Part shown: in pieces, positions 55,753 through 64,000 of the stretch
Numbering within the stretch: position 1 is the stretch's first letter
How the letters are laid out: every line of letters begins with the position of its first letter
Assembly (NCBI RefSeq): GCF_900109575.1
Contig: NZ_FOAF01000001.1
Location: forward strand, 777,662-841,661
Direction: 5' to 3'
Length of the DNA stretch: 64,000 nucleotides
DNA from: Olivibacter domesticus
GTDB lineage: Bacteria > Bacteroidota > Bacteroidia > Sphingobacteriales > Sphingobacteriaceae
Translations under genes and position numbers: made by a program
The notes under the pieces: model-generated
Seen by the model: the letters and a program-made list of their open reading frames with translations, nothing else
Told to the model about the DNA's origin: nothing
Database searches by the model: none

Positions 55753-58700
55753 ATGGAACACAAAAATGATATCTTGATATCCCAATTGACGGTGAGGCTT
55801 TTTGATATTCAATCTGAGGAAGCTTGTGGTACAGGTGTAATTTATAAACCCTTAAACAATAAATATAGTATTTACATTTTCACCGCTGCTCATTGCTTGT
55901 TTAGGGAGCCAGAAACATTATCAGAGCCGATAACTAAAATCGGCATTGAGTTGTTTCAATCCAACACCAATAGCTATATCCGTATTGAACATTCCATAAA
56001 CCATAGCCTAGTTAGTACCGATGTTGACAAGGATGTAGCCATTTTGATATTAAACAGAGATGAGATTGAGAAACAGCTTTCTACAATCCCAATTGTTCGC
56101 GTCACTAATACTAGGCAATCAGCCACGCAGTTCATTGTAAAAGGATTTCCTCTTGCAACGCAGGGTAAAGAACTAGATAGTATCAGCCCTACCTGGTCAC
56201 AAGAAATGACAGGTGTCCGTAAGTTCCAGCTCAAATTGGATGCAGACTATGCTGATTGGGCAACCAAAGGTTTTTCCGGCAGTGGCATTTTCCTGCACAC
56301 AAAGACAAATATCTATCTTTTTGGAATATTTGCGCGTATCAGGGTTGAGGGGGCCGGGAAAATTATTTATTGTCAATATATGGACACCATTAATGAATTA
56401 CTCGAGATAAATTATTTACCACCAATATCCTTTTCATACCTGGCTGACCATGGTCTGTCTCCAGATTTTTTCACAAAACATATTGATCTTAAAATTGCCG
56501 ACTTGGGGCCTCGCTTTAATCCCGATCTTAATTTTTCCCTTCCTATTGTACAGGAATTCCATACTATCACTCGGGATTCTCAGTTTAGGACCAAAACTAC
56601 TAAGGTTATTGATACCTTTCTTTCGGCCCGCATCGATCTCTCGTCAAAAGAGGATAATGTCATACTAAAAGCTGAACAAGATTATATTGATTTTCAGAAG
56701 TGGGTTGAAGAATGGTACACTCTCCTGAAATGGGAACCAGAATGCAAAATAAACATTAAGCAATTGAATGACAAACTCGACTCCCTTAACACGGAGTTAG
56801 ACACCATTCGGTTAGAGGTATATAAGAAACAAGGTGAACGACTACGAGAGATAAAGGAAAAAGGAGAAGAATACGATAAGTATCATCCACCATTTAGTGC
56901 CGCACTGAGCAGGTTAAACGACCTCTTTAAAAATTGCGATACTTTTTACACAGGACTTAATAGAATCGATTTCGACCTAACCAACAAGCCGATTTTTATA
57001 ATCAAGGGAGAAGCAGGCTCAGGAAAATCACATTTACTTGGAGATATTGCGACAAGGTGGCAACATGATGGCAAACCAGTAATTCTCCTTCTCGGACAGC
57101 AATTTAAGAAGGAACAGTCTCTCTGGAATAACATTCTTTCCCAGCTAGACCTACATTGCACAAAAAATGAGTTTTTGGAATCATTGGAGAATATCGGCAA
57201 ACAACTCAGCATGCGTGTACCCATGCTGATTGATGCATTGAATGAAGGTGGTGGAGCGGATGTTTGGTACCACCAGTTGGCCGGATTTGTAAAGGAAATT
57301 TCACAATATCCATATATTGCATTGGTACTGACCGTTAGAAGCACCTACTATAGTGCTATTATTCCTGAACAGATCCGTTCTGATCAAAGCATCAAAAAGT
57401 GGACACATCAAGGCTTCAAAGGAAATGAATATGCAGCACTTCGTTTGTTTTGTGAGCATTTTGGCCTTCAACAACCAAATTTTCCAATTCTTGCACCGGA
57501 ATTTACGAACCCCCTCTTCTTACAATTGGTTTGTGCCGGAGTTAAAGAAAGCGGTCAGAAAGCTTTTCCTAAAGGCTTTCTGGGATTTTCTTCAATATTC
57601 GCACATTATCTCAAAGCGATAACAGCGAAGATCATTCCCAGGAGGCCTGAATACAAATATCGAACCAATTTTGTCAGTGATGCAATCTATAAAGTTGCAG
57701 AAAAGATCTTCTTACAGCCAGAAAACCGATATCTCCCCTTCAGTGAGGCAAATGACCTGTTCGATCAGGAATTTCCGAAGCTGCCTCACTTACTTGCAGA
57801 TCTGATTGAAGAAAGTGTTTTTATCCAAAATATGTTCCGAGATTATAAAAGTCAAGAGGAGTATGATGGTTTATTCTTTGCATATGAAAGAATAGGTGAT
57901 TATTATATGGCCAACGAACTTTTAAAGCCGTTTAAGAATATCGAAGATGTAATTCAGGCCTGTCAGGAAAAGCAAGTAATAGGACGTTTGGCGATGGAGT
58001 CCTACTGGCGAAACAATGGCATCCTCGAAGCACTGGCGGTACTTCTTCCTGAACAACACAATTTGGAGATCTTTGAGGCTTTTAACTGGTTATTTTCTAA
58101 TAAGAAACGACGTGAAACGCATTTGGATGCGAATACACTCAATTCTATTCTGCTGGCTAGTTTTAAATGGCGTCGTCCAGAGTCGATTGAAAAAGAGAAA
58201 GTTGTAAAATGGCTTACAGGACCATTTTTTTTCTTTGAATATCACCAGGTTTTCAATACGTTCCTTGGAATCTCGACCTATCCAGGCAACCCTTTCAATG
58301 GTGACTATTTGCACGGCTTATTGTGGAACTATCCATTAGGTGAAAGGGATGCTCTTTGGCTTCAACATCTGTATTATTATACAGGACTTGACGATAATGG
58401 TGATCCGATGCCTATTGAACGCCTAATTGATTGGGCATGGCAAGAAAAAATATCATATGAAGTTGATCAAGAAACAGCAAGGCTGGCAGGTCAAACCTTA
58501 GCCTGGGTGCTTGCTTCTTCAGATAGGAATCTCCGTGACCGAACAACAAAGGCTATGGTTTGTCTACTTCAAGAACAACCACAAGCATTGATTTCCATAT
58601 TAAAGGCGTTCGACAAAATTGATGATCTTTATATTGCAGAACGCCTGATGGCTGTAGCGATGGGTTGTGCGCTAAGAACTACTAAAAAGTCTTCATTATC

Positions 58701-60489
58701 CATAATTGCTAATTATGTGTATGACGAAATTTTTAACAAGCAAAATCCACCTGAACATATACTTTTGAGGGACTATGCCAGAAATATTGTTGAATATGCA
58801 GCCTACAGGAAAAGTGGCGATTCCTTTGATTTAAGAAAGGTACGTCCCCCATATAACAGCAAAATGCCCAATAAATTCCCAACCGAAACACAAATCAAAA
58901 AATTCCACAAGGCCGATCCTGTTAAAGGCACCGAGAAGGGTTATCAACGGGAATTCAACCAGATTCATTTTTCAGTCCTTAGCTGGGATTTTGGTCGATA
59001 TATTGTTGATGCAGCTGTTGGTCATTTTGCACCTACAAGTTTTGTTATCGAAAATGAGATAAAAGCCTTTATCAAGAAGCTTTCGCCCTCATTGCGTAAA
59101 ACTATTAAAGATTGGGAACGATTGACTGAACTAGAGAAAAGTCTTAAGGAGACGCCAACCAACCACCTGACAACAACCGGCAAAAAAATAAAAGCAGCTA
59201 TAAAAATCTATTTAAAGACTAACAATTCAGCCTTAAAAGAAGGACTAAATGAGGAGCAATTTAAATATTTTAAGGAAACGGTAATACCGAACGTCAAGGC
59301 AAAAAATACTGGAACAACTGCAAATCTTCGTTCTTACCCTTCAGGTCCAATTAAAAGATGGATAGTGAGGCGTGCTCACGAGCTTGGTTACAAAGCTGAT
59401 TTACATGGCTCCTATGATCGTCAAATCGATTCAAGAAGGCAATCAAGGTCATTCAAATTGGAACGAATTGGAAAAAAATACCAGTGGATTGCCTTCCATG
59501 AAATAATGGCCAAATTAACTGATAATTTTAAATTTGGCGATGGCTATGGTCAGGATAAAGAGTATAATTTTTATCAAGGACCTTGGGAAATGTATTTACG
59601 GGATATTGATCCGGTATTCATAACCAAAAATCCTGAGGAATCGGAAAATGAGGAAATCATATCATCACCACAACTGCCTAATGAATGGTGGCTTGATGTA
59701 AATTATCGCAATTGGGAAGAGGATGACCTTACCTGGTGCAGGAATGCAAATGATCTTCCAGATCCAGGCAAAATCATCCAATGTATGGATCATGCTGGAA
59801 ATGAATGGCTATACCTTAGGCTTAATGTCAACTGGAAACCTCTTAAGTCTGTTGGCCAGGATAAATACAAATCCAGAAAGAAAGAAATCTGGTATCTGAT
59901 ACAGGGGTATCTAGTCACGCAGAAGGATAAAAAAAGAATCAGTAGTTGGCTATCGAAGAAATCCTTCAAAGGCCGCAATATACCCGAAAGCAGGTCACAG
60001 GTAAGTCTGTTTAACAGGGAACTTTATTGGTCCCCTATTTCTATTGCCTATAAGAAAGAATCCAGACTATGGATTGCCTGGGACGATAACGCTCCGGCAA
60101 AAAATAAGGTGATGGTTGCCACCGATCAAGCGCTTGGTGAAATAAGTGAGGATTCTTCCGGTGCCCATTTCTATTACGATATACCCTGTTCAACACTTTT
60201 CGAAGGGATGCACCTACAGTATGGTCAGAGGGATGGTGAGCTTATTGACAAAAACGGGAAGACCATAGTAAGCAACATAAATCCGCAAGGAACATTGATA
60301 CGAAAAAATGAGCTCCTGGACTTCCTAGATAAAAATGACCTGGATATTGTCTGGATAATCCTGGGTGAAAAGCAGGTTTTTAATGCTTCTTTCTCCCGCC
60401 ATGGAAACTATTTTGGAACAATAAGTGGTACCTACACTTACGAAAATGGTGGAGTTGAAGGAACATTTAAATTACTCGAAGATGAATAG
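55753..60489 (+). CDS. Trypsin-like protease/STAND NTPase fusion, AVAST-like defence protein
   Basis: The 1578-residue protein begins with a trypsin-like domain (about 1-215): His47 in YIFTAAHCLF, Asp94 in DKDVAILIL, Ser175 in KGFSGSGIF. A helical linker with a coiled-coil-like part (335-375) follows, then a STAND/NACHT-type ATPase with Walker A GEAGSGKS (419-426) and Walker B MLIDALNE (491-498). A long C-terminal region of about 900 residues has no recognised repeats and probably senses the target. There is no signal peptide. AVAST type 1 systems combine an MBL hydrolase, a trypsin-like protease and a STAND ATPase; here protease and ATPase are fused and the MBL gene follows. It is likely to trigger cell suicide on phage infection. 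Confidence 0.85.
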   Translation: MEHKNDILISQLTVRLFDIQSEEACGTGVIYKPLNNKYSIYIFTAAHCLFREPETLSEPITKIGIELFQSNTNSYIRIEHSINHSLVSTDVDKDVAILILNRDEIEKQLSTIPIVRVTNTRQSATQFIVKGFPLATQGKELDSISPTWSQEMTGVRKFQLKLDADYADWATKGFSGSGIFLHTKTNIYLFGIFARIRVEGAGKIIYCQYMDTINELLEINYLPPISFSYLADHGLSPDFFTKHIDLKIADLGPRFNPDLNFSLPIVQEFHTITRDSQFRTKTTKVIDTFLSARIDLSSKEDNVILKAEQDYIDFQKWVEEWYTLLKWEPECKINIKQLNDKLDSLNTELDTIRLEVYKKQGERLREIKEKGEEYDKYHPPFSAALSRLNDLFKNCDTFYTGLNRIDFDLTNKPIFIIKGEAGSGKSHLLGDIATRWQHDGKPVILLLGQQFKKEQSLWNNILSQLDLHCTKNEFLESLENIGKQLSMRVPMLIDALNEGGGADVWYHQLAGFVKEISQYPYIALVLTVRSTYYSAIIPEQIRSDQSIKKWTHQGFKGNEYAALRLFCEHFGLQQPNFPILAPEFTNPLFLQLVCAGVKESGQKAFPKGFLGFSSIFAHYLKAITAKIIPRRPEYKYRTNFVSDAIYKVAEKIFLQPENRYLPFSEANDLFDQEFPKLPHLLADLIEESVFIQNMFRDYKSQEEYDGLFFAYERIGDYYMANELLKPFKNIEDVIQACQEKQVIGRLAMESYWRNNGILEALAVLLPEQHNLEIFEAFNWLFSNKKRRETHLDANTLNSILLASFKWRRPESIEKEKVVKWLTGPFFFFEYHQVFNTFLGISTYPGNPFNGDYLHGLLWNYPLGERDALWLQHLYYYTGLDDNGDPMPIERLIDWAWQEKISYEVDQETARLAGQTLAWVLASSDRNLRDRTTKAMVCLLQEQPQALISILKAFDKIDDLYIAERLMAVAMGCALRTTKKSSLSIIANYVYDEIFNKQNPPEHILLRDYARNIVEYAAYRKSGDSFDLRKVRPPYNSKMPNKFPTETQIKKFHKADPVKGTEKGYQREFNQIHFSVLSWDFGRYIVDAAVGHFAPTSFVIENEIKAFIKKLSPSLRKTIKDWERLTELEKSLKETPTNHLTTTGKKIKAAIKIYLKTNNSALKEGLNEEQFKYFKETVIPNVKAKNTGTTANLRSYPSGPIKRWIVRRAHELGYKADLHGSYDRQIDSRRQSRSFKLERIGKKYQWIAFHEIMAKLTDNFKFGDGYGQDKEYNFYQGPWEMYLRDIDPVFITKNPEESENEEIISSPQLPNEWWLDVNYRNWEEDDLTWCRNANDLPDPGKIIQCMDHAGNEWLYLRLNVNWKPLKSVGQDKYKSRKKEIWYLIQGYLVTQKDKKRISSWLSKKSFKGRNIPESRSQVSLFNRELYWSPISIAYKKESRLWIAWDDNAPAKNKVMVATDQALGEISEDSSGAHFYYDIPCSTLFEGMHLQYGQRDGELIDKNGKTIVSNINPQGTLIRKNELLDFLDKNDLDIVWIILGEKQVFNASFSRHGNYFGTISGTYTYENGGVEGTFKLLEDE

Positions 60490-60490
60490 T

Positions 60491-61579
60491 ATGGAAATAT
60501 TCTTTTATCAAGCGGGATGTGGCGATGCAGCAAGGATTCGGTACTTGGGGAATGATGGCAAATACCATAATATAATGATCGACTCGGGATATTCTCGTAC
60601 TTATTCGGAAATTTTAACGGAGCAACTAAACGAAATAGAGCGAAAAAAGGAATGTATTGATGTTTGGATTATTTCCCATATACATGACGATCATATCGAA
60701 GGTGCGGTTGCATACATCAACAGTGTAAAGCGTGGTGAACGCAAAGACATCGTCGATACATGGTTTTACAACGCTCCTAGACAGCCAAAGCACAAAAACA
60801 GCAAAGGCAGAGACAACCTGATAAGCACACCAGCCAGCATTGATAATGGGGATAAATTAGCTGAATACCTCAATAGCATCGGAAAATTGAATACAACGGA
60901 TATGACCACGGAATCGCCAAACATTAACCTGTATGGACTCTCATTAATAGTCCTCTCCCCAGATTCTCACAAATTGAGACGACTAAGAGAAAAATATCCA
61001 CCTGGCTCCGGCAATAGACTGCAACGAATCGAAGATGAAATGACCAGTTTGGTTTCAGCAGCTAGGGGACATGATTATCATAAACCTCTGGAAGCCTTTG
61101 CACTAGACCAATGGATTGAAGACGATTCTGTCGAAAACGGAAGTAGCATCGCCTTTCTTATAAATTATAATGACAAAAACGTACTTTGGCTTGCTGATGC
61201 CCATCCCAGTTTGATCGTAGAAAGCTTAATAAAACTTGGATATAACAGAAAAAACAAACTGACCTGCGAATGGGTAAAGGTAACCCATCATGGCAGCAAG
61301 GGAAATAATAGCAATAAGTTATATGACATAGTAAACTGTTCCAATTATTTAATTAGTGCCAACGGAACTAACCGTCATTGCCTTCCTACCAAAGAGTGCT
61401 TGGCAAGGATTTTAAGAAATGAAAACAGACCCATGGAGACTGAATACAAATTGTACTTTACTTATGATGACACCATTCTGCGAAGAATTTTCGACGTTGA
61501 CTCAACCATTGTATTTAAAAAATATAATTTCCACACTCTTTACCTAAATGGGCAGAAGTATCTAAAGACAACATTATAA
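60491..61579 (+). CDS. MBL-fold hydrolase of the AVAST-like system
   Basis: The 362-residue protein has the metallo-beta-lactamase motif HIHDDHIEGA (His63, His65, Asp67, His68), VLWLADAHPS and VTHHGSKGNN, in the style of ComEC-related hydrolases. The start ATG at 60491 lies one base after the stop of the protease/STAND gene; the ATG at 60482 (MNSMEIFF) would overlap it. Coupled translation indicates a stable two-gene unit. It is probably an effector or regulator that acts with the STAND protein. A metal-dependent nuclease or phosphodiesterase activity is likely but not shown. Confidence 0.88.
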   Translation: MEIFFYQAGCGDAARIRYLGNDGKYHNIMIDSGYSRTYSEILTEQLNEIERKKECIDVWIISHIHDDHIEGAVAYINSVKRGERKDIVDTWFYNAPRQPKHKNSKGRDNLISTPASIDNGDKLAEYLNSIGKLNTTDMTTESPNINLYGLSLIVLSPDSHKLRRLREKYPPGSGNRLQRIEDEMTSLVSAARGHDYHKPLEAFALDQWIEDDSVENGSSIAFLINYNDKNVLWLADAHPSLIVESLIKLGYNRKNKLTCEWVKVTHHGSKGNNSNKLYDIVNCSNYLISANGTNRHCLPTKECLARILRNENRPMETEYKLYFTYDDTILRRIFDVDSTIVFKKYNFHTLYLNGQKYLKTTL

Positions 61580-61833
61580 AAATTTAACGTTATTAGGGGC
61601 TGTATAATATCTGGAATTTTTTTGCTGTTTAATAGGAGGCTGTCTTCTCTATAAAGAGGGCATTCATCGATGAACCACCCGTTTACCGTGCTGCCGCGCC
61701 ACTCTATCGAACCAAAATACTGTCCATTTATTTCCATACGGAAATACAGCCGATCGGGCGAACCGTGTGATGGTTTACTGATCTTAACCGACTACCCATC
61801 GATTATGAATTCCAATTTGATCAATATAGGCAT
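61540..61833 (-). pseudogene. Possible short gene with an in-frame stop
   Basis: On the - strand, an ATG at 61833 starts MPILIKLEFIIDG, then an in-frame TAG, then the same frame continues with SVKISKPSHGSPDRLYFRME and WRGSTVNGWFIDECPLYRED to about 61595, where it runs into the MBL gene end. The protein-like reading on both sides of the TAG suggests a small gene with a nonsense mutation. The family is not recognised. Confidence 0.3.
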
Positions 61834-61934
61834 ATGGACACAACATATCACGTACATAAAAGTTTATGAAAAATATACAACAGGCCTGCAGGCAAGCAAT
61901 CTGCATCAGTGCTTTTAGCTTTATCTATGAATTA

Positions 61935-61968
61935 TATACTAAAGGGAGGCCTTCCCCCCTTTAGTATA
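61935..61968. terminator. Bidirectional hairpin terminator
   Basis: TATACTAAAGGG (61935-61946) and CCCTTTAGTATA (61957-61968) form a perfect 12-bp stem with a 10-base loop. It lies 10 bp behind the lipoprotein gene ending at 61979 and separates it from the defence genes. Confidence 0.75.
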
Positions 61969-61978
61969 ATAAGGTCTT

Positions 61979-62485
61979 TTATGAGGTCCGGCCAACAAAT
62001 TTTTTTATAACCGGTTTTAGCTGATATGAGGGGACTGCCGATCCCTGACTTTTTTTCTCGCGGATTGCTTGTAGCTTTCGTTGAATCCCATCCTCAGTAA
62101 GGGATGTATCATAACAGCCATCCACCTGGAATAAATATCCAAAAGGCAAGGCTATATCGTAATTTTGTTGCCCTTTTGCGGCAGGAAATATTTCATGCCA
62201 TGCGGCAGATTTGAGTACACCGATAGTTTTTGAAAAGGCATGCTGTAAAGTTGCCGGGCAACCGGAATCAAAAATAAGCGCATCGGATACCCGGGCATCT
62301 CTGACCTGTATAGTAACGATAGTAAATACTGATTTACAGGAAGAGTCTACATCGCGGGGGATAAATAGTTTTTTGGATATTTCTTTCAGTAATTTTTGTT
62401 CCTCGCTGCCTGTTTGTTGCTGTCCCAAAATTGAACAGCTGTAAAATACCATGCTAATAAAAAAAAGTAATACGCTCTTTTGCAT
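61979..62485 (-). CDS. Hypothetical lipoprotein
   Basis: The 168-residue protein starts MQKSVLLFFISMVFYSCSIL with a lipobox FYSC (Cys17). The mature part has Cys residues in SSCKSVF, SGCPATL and DGCYDT and a polar C-terminus. The family is not recognised. It follows the metallopeptidase by 10 bp, so it probably works with it. A frame opening at 62518 is less likely because it lacks a signal start. Confidence 0.7.
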   Translation of the reverse strand: MQKSVLLFFISMVFYSCSILGQQQTGSEEQKLLKEISKKLFIPRDVDSSCKSVFTIVTIQVRDARVSDALIFDSGCPATLQHAFSKTIGVLKSAAWHEIFPAAKGQQNYDIALPFGYLFQVDGCYDTSLTEDGIQRKLQAIREKKSQGSAVPSYQLKPVIKKFVGRTS

Positions 62486-62495
62486 ATAATAATAT

Positions 62496-63902
62496 TTAAT
62501 TACAATGTGTTCCGGCACCGCCAGTCCTGTATTGACTGTTGGTATTTACTATTTGATTCGCTTTAGTAGGTGAGCTCCCCACCATTGACTGCCAGGATAG
62601 GGATTCGCGCAGTCCACCCCAGGCCAGAGCTTCAGCAGGGTCTGCAGTTATACCTGGGAAAGTTTCCATTAAGCCGTGCTGCATTTTACTGACGTAAAAG
62701 GCTGCCATCTCCATGTGTTGAAGGTAGTTCTGGTCCTTCAAAGGATTCCCCCTTACGTCCATATACGCGTGGACTACCTCATGCATAATGGTGGCCGCTA
62801 TATATTCTTGGGCTGCGCCGGCCAGCACGTCGCTATTCAGTGCAATCTGAATGGTGTAGGAACCATCGGGGTTGCGCTGTGCTCTGGTATCGCCATCCAA
62901 ATAATTCGGAAGGGGCTCATCATAAAACCGGACCAGGAACAGTTCACTGGTGCCGAACATGCCTGTGAGCACCTGGCTTATAAAATTGTTTAGCTGCCCG
63001 TTGTTAATCCTGCTTAGTACAGCAGAAAAACACGGATTAGAAAACTCATCGGTTACCTCTGAATCCGTTTGATCTCCGTTTTCATAATCTCCTTCCTGTG
63101 GAGAATCTATCGGTCCGCCGCCTCCGCCGCTGCCATTACCTCCCCCACCAACGGGATAAGAAGGCGGATTATAGGGTTCTTCCACTGGCACGTCAGGTCC
63201 GGGGTCCGGCTCTGTCGGCTCGGGATACACATCTACTGGTGGCAGGTTGTATCCGTCATCGTTATTGCCTGTCCACCCATCGGGAAGGCCTCCGTTATCG
63301 CCACCTCCGTCATCATTGCTCTCCTCGTTATCTATCCCGCCGGCCATCCTGGCGCCACTCGCCACTTTGGGAACCAGTCGGTATTTAACAGCTCCCTTCT
63401 CATAGCGCCACCCTTTCAGCAGCTCATTGCTAAGAGGTTCAAAATAATAAATATCCCCCGTAAAGTCACTGTTCTGGATATAATGGCGGATTCCGTGCGT
63501 CCCGCTTTCGGCCGTTATTTTGCCTGTCAGGTAAGTAGAATCGACCCGTACCTCAAGGATAGTGCTATGTACCTGCCCATCGGGCTGCAACTGGAATAGG
63601 ATATCGCGGTAGCCAAACCGGATGGGATAGTTCTCTATCGCTACTTTTAAAATCCCGTTTTCGCCCTGGTTTGATAAAGAATAGCTTCTACCCCAGGAGG
63701 GCACGCCAATATAAGAACGGGCTCTTCTTTGGTTGCCCGCTGATTCCATTCGGTTTTCGAACCACTTTTTTGCCTGGTCGGCCGAAATTACCTGCTGTTG
63801 CCCGCCGGTCACCTCTTCGGGTTTTCTGATCTGGTCAGTTTTCCGGCAATAGGGGAATAGGCAAATACCTATCAGCAGTAGGAAAACAACTCGTTTGTTC
63901 AT
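62496..63902 (-). CDS. HExxH zinc metallopeptidase-like lipoprotein
   Basis: The 468-residue protein has a lipoprotein signal (MNKRVVFLLLIGICLFPYCR, Cys19), an N-terminal region of about 170 residues, a Gly/Pro/Asp-rich flexible linker (about 185-285) and a C-terminal domain with AATIMHEVVHAYMD, a zinc-binding HExxH motif. The third ligand may be the Glu/His in NYLQHMEMAAFYVS. It would act at the cell surface or in the periplasm. The next gene on the strand starts 10 bp after the stop. Confidence 0.8.
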   Translation of the reverse strand: MNKRVVFLLLIGICLFPYCRKTDQIRKPEEVTGGQQQVISADQAKKWFENRMESAGNQRRARSYIGVPSWGRSYSLSNQGENGILKVAIENYPIRFGYRDILFQLQPDGQVHSTILEVRVDSTYLTGKITAESGTHGIRHYIQNSDFTGDIYYFEPLSNELLKGWRYEKGAVKYRLVPKVASGARMAGGIDNEESNDDGGGDNGGLPDGWTGNNDDGYNLPPVDVYPEPTEPDPGPDVPVEEPYNPPSYPVGGGGNGSGGGGGPIDSPQEGDYENGDQTDSEVTDEFSNPCFSAVLSRINNGQLNNFISQVLTGMFGTSELFLVRFYDEPLPNYLDGDTRAQRNPDGSYTIQIALNSDVLAGAAQEYIAATIMHEVVHAYMDVRGNPLKDQNYLQHMEMAAFYVSKMQHGLMETFPGITADPAEALAWGGLRESLSWQSMVGSSPTKANQIVNTNSQYRTGGAGTHCN

Positions 63903-64000
63903 TGGTGAAAATTTGGATTAAGATAATTTGTAAACTTATGATTGGGTGTTGTACTTCAGAGCTGTTTTTGCACTAGGTGGTCATGTTTTGAGAACATTTT

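Overview
The window comes from a Bacteroidota genome, most like the Chitinophaga/Pedobacter group. The evidence is SusC/SusD outer-membrane systems, FecR-type anti-sigma factors paired with ECF sigma factors, STN-domain receptors, lipoproteins with SxC lipoboxes, YWFCY-type mobilization coupling proteins and almost no Shine-Dalgarno sequences. No rRNA, tRNA, CRISPR array, integrase or transposase was seen.

Region 1 (1-10.1 kb) is part of a mobilizable element. It starts with a tandem family of two-module repeat proteins (three copies, the first cut by the window edge). A toprim primase, a likely oriT with two inverted repeats, a MobC relaxosome protein, an HxH relaxase and a VirD4-like coupling ATPase follow, all on the + strand. 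Behind them come a triple-repeat protein, a protein with a possible degenerate primase zinc-ribbon-like core, and an orphan FecR N-terminal-like domain. No integrase or T4SS channel genes are in view, so the element probably borrows a conjugation channel.

Region 2 (10.5-21.6 kb) is a dense cell-surface signalling locus read on the - strand: ECF sigma and FecR, a shortened FecR with no FecR domain, a second ECF sigma and FecR, a response regulator split into a receiver (Asp replaced by Glu) and a winged-helix protein, then a SusC-type receptor with two STN domains and no SusD partner. A small secreted Cys-containing protein follows the receptor.

Region 3 (22.1-43.6 kb) holds the most interesting material. 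A SusC-SusD-GH2-S9 peptidase operon on + converges on a - strand cluster: a class III-type lanthionine synthetase (lyase + kinase + zinc-less cyclase), a giant FAD oxidoreductase/GT-C fusion, a TlpA/DsbA-like thioredoxin, and three tandem secreted peptides of about 80 residues with Thr/Ser/Cys-rich tails. I read this as a candidate peptide-modification and export cluster. The Sec-type signal peptides make it either non-canonical or a different kind of system. A TonB-dependent receptor lies beside it.

Region 4 (43.6-54 kb) carries small hypotheticals, a split AraC-type regulator, an AraC HTH-only protein, an S41 peptidase, a SAM methyltransferase and several lipoproteins.

Region 5 (54.3-61.6 kb) looks like a defence island: an Imm11-like protein, a CPCC-family protein, and a two-gene system made of a trypsin-like protease/STAND NTPase fusion and an MBL-fold hydrolase, comparable to AVAST type 1 antiviral systems. 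The window ends with two secreted lipoproteins, one of them an HExxH metallopeptidase.

All calls come from reading translated sequence and motifs. No database search was possible.
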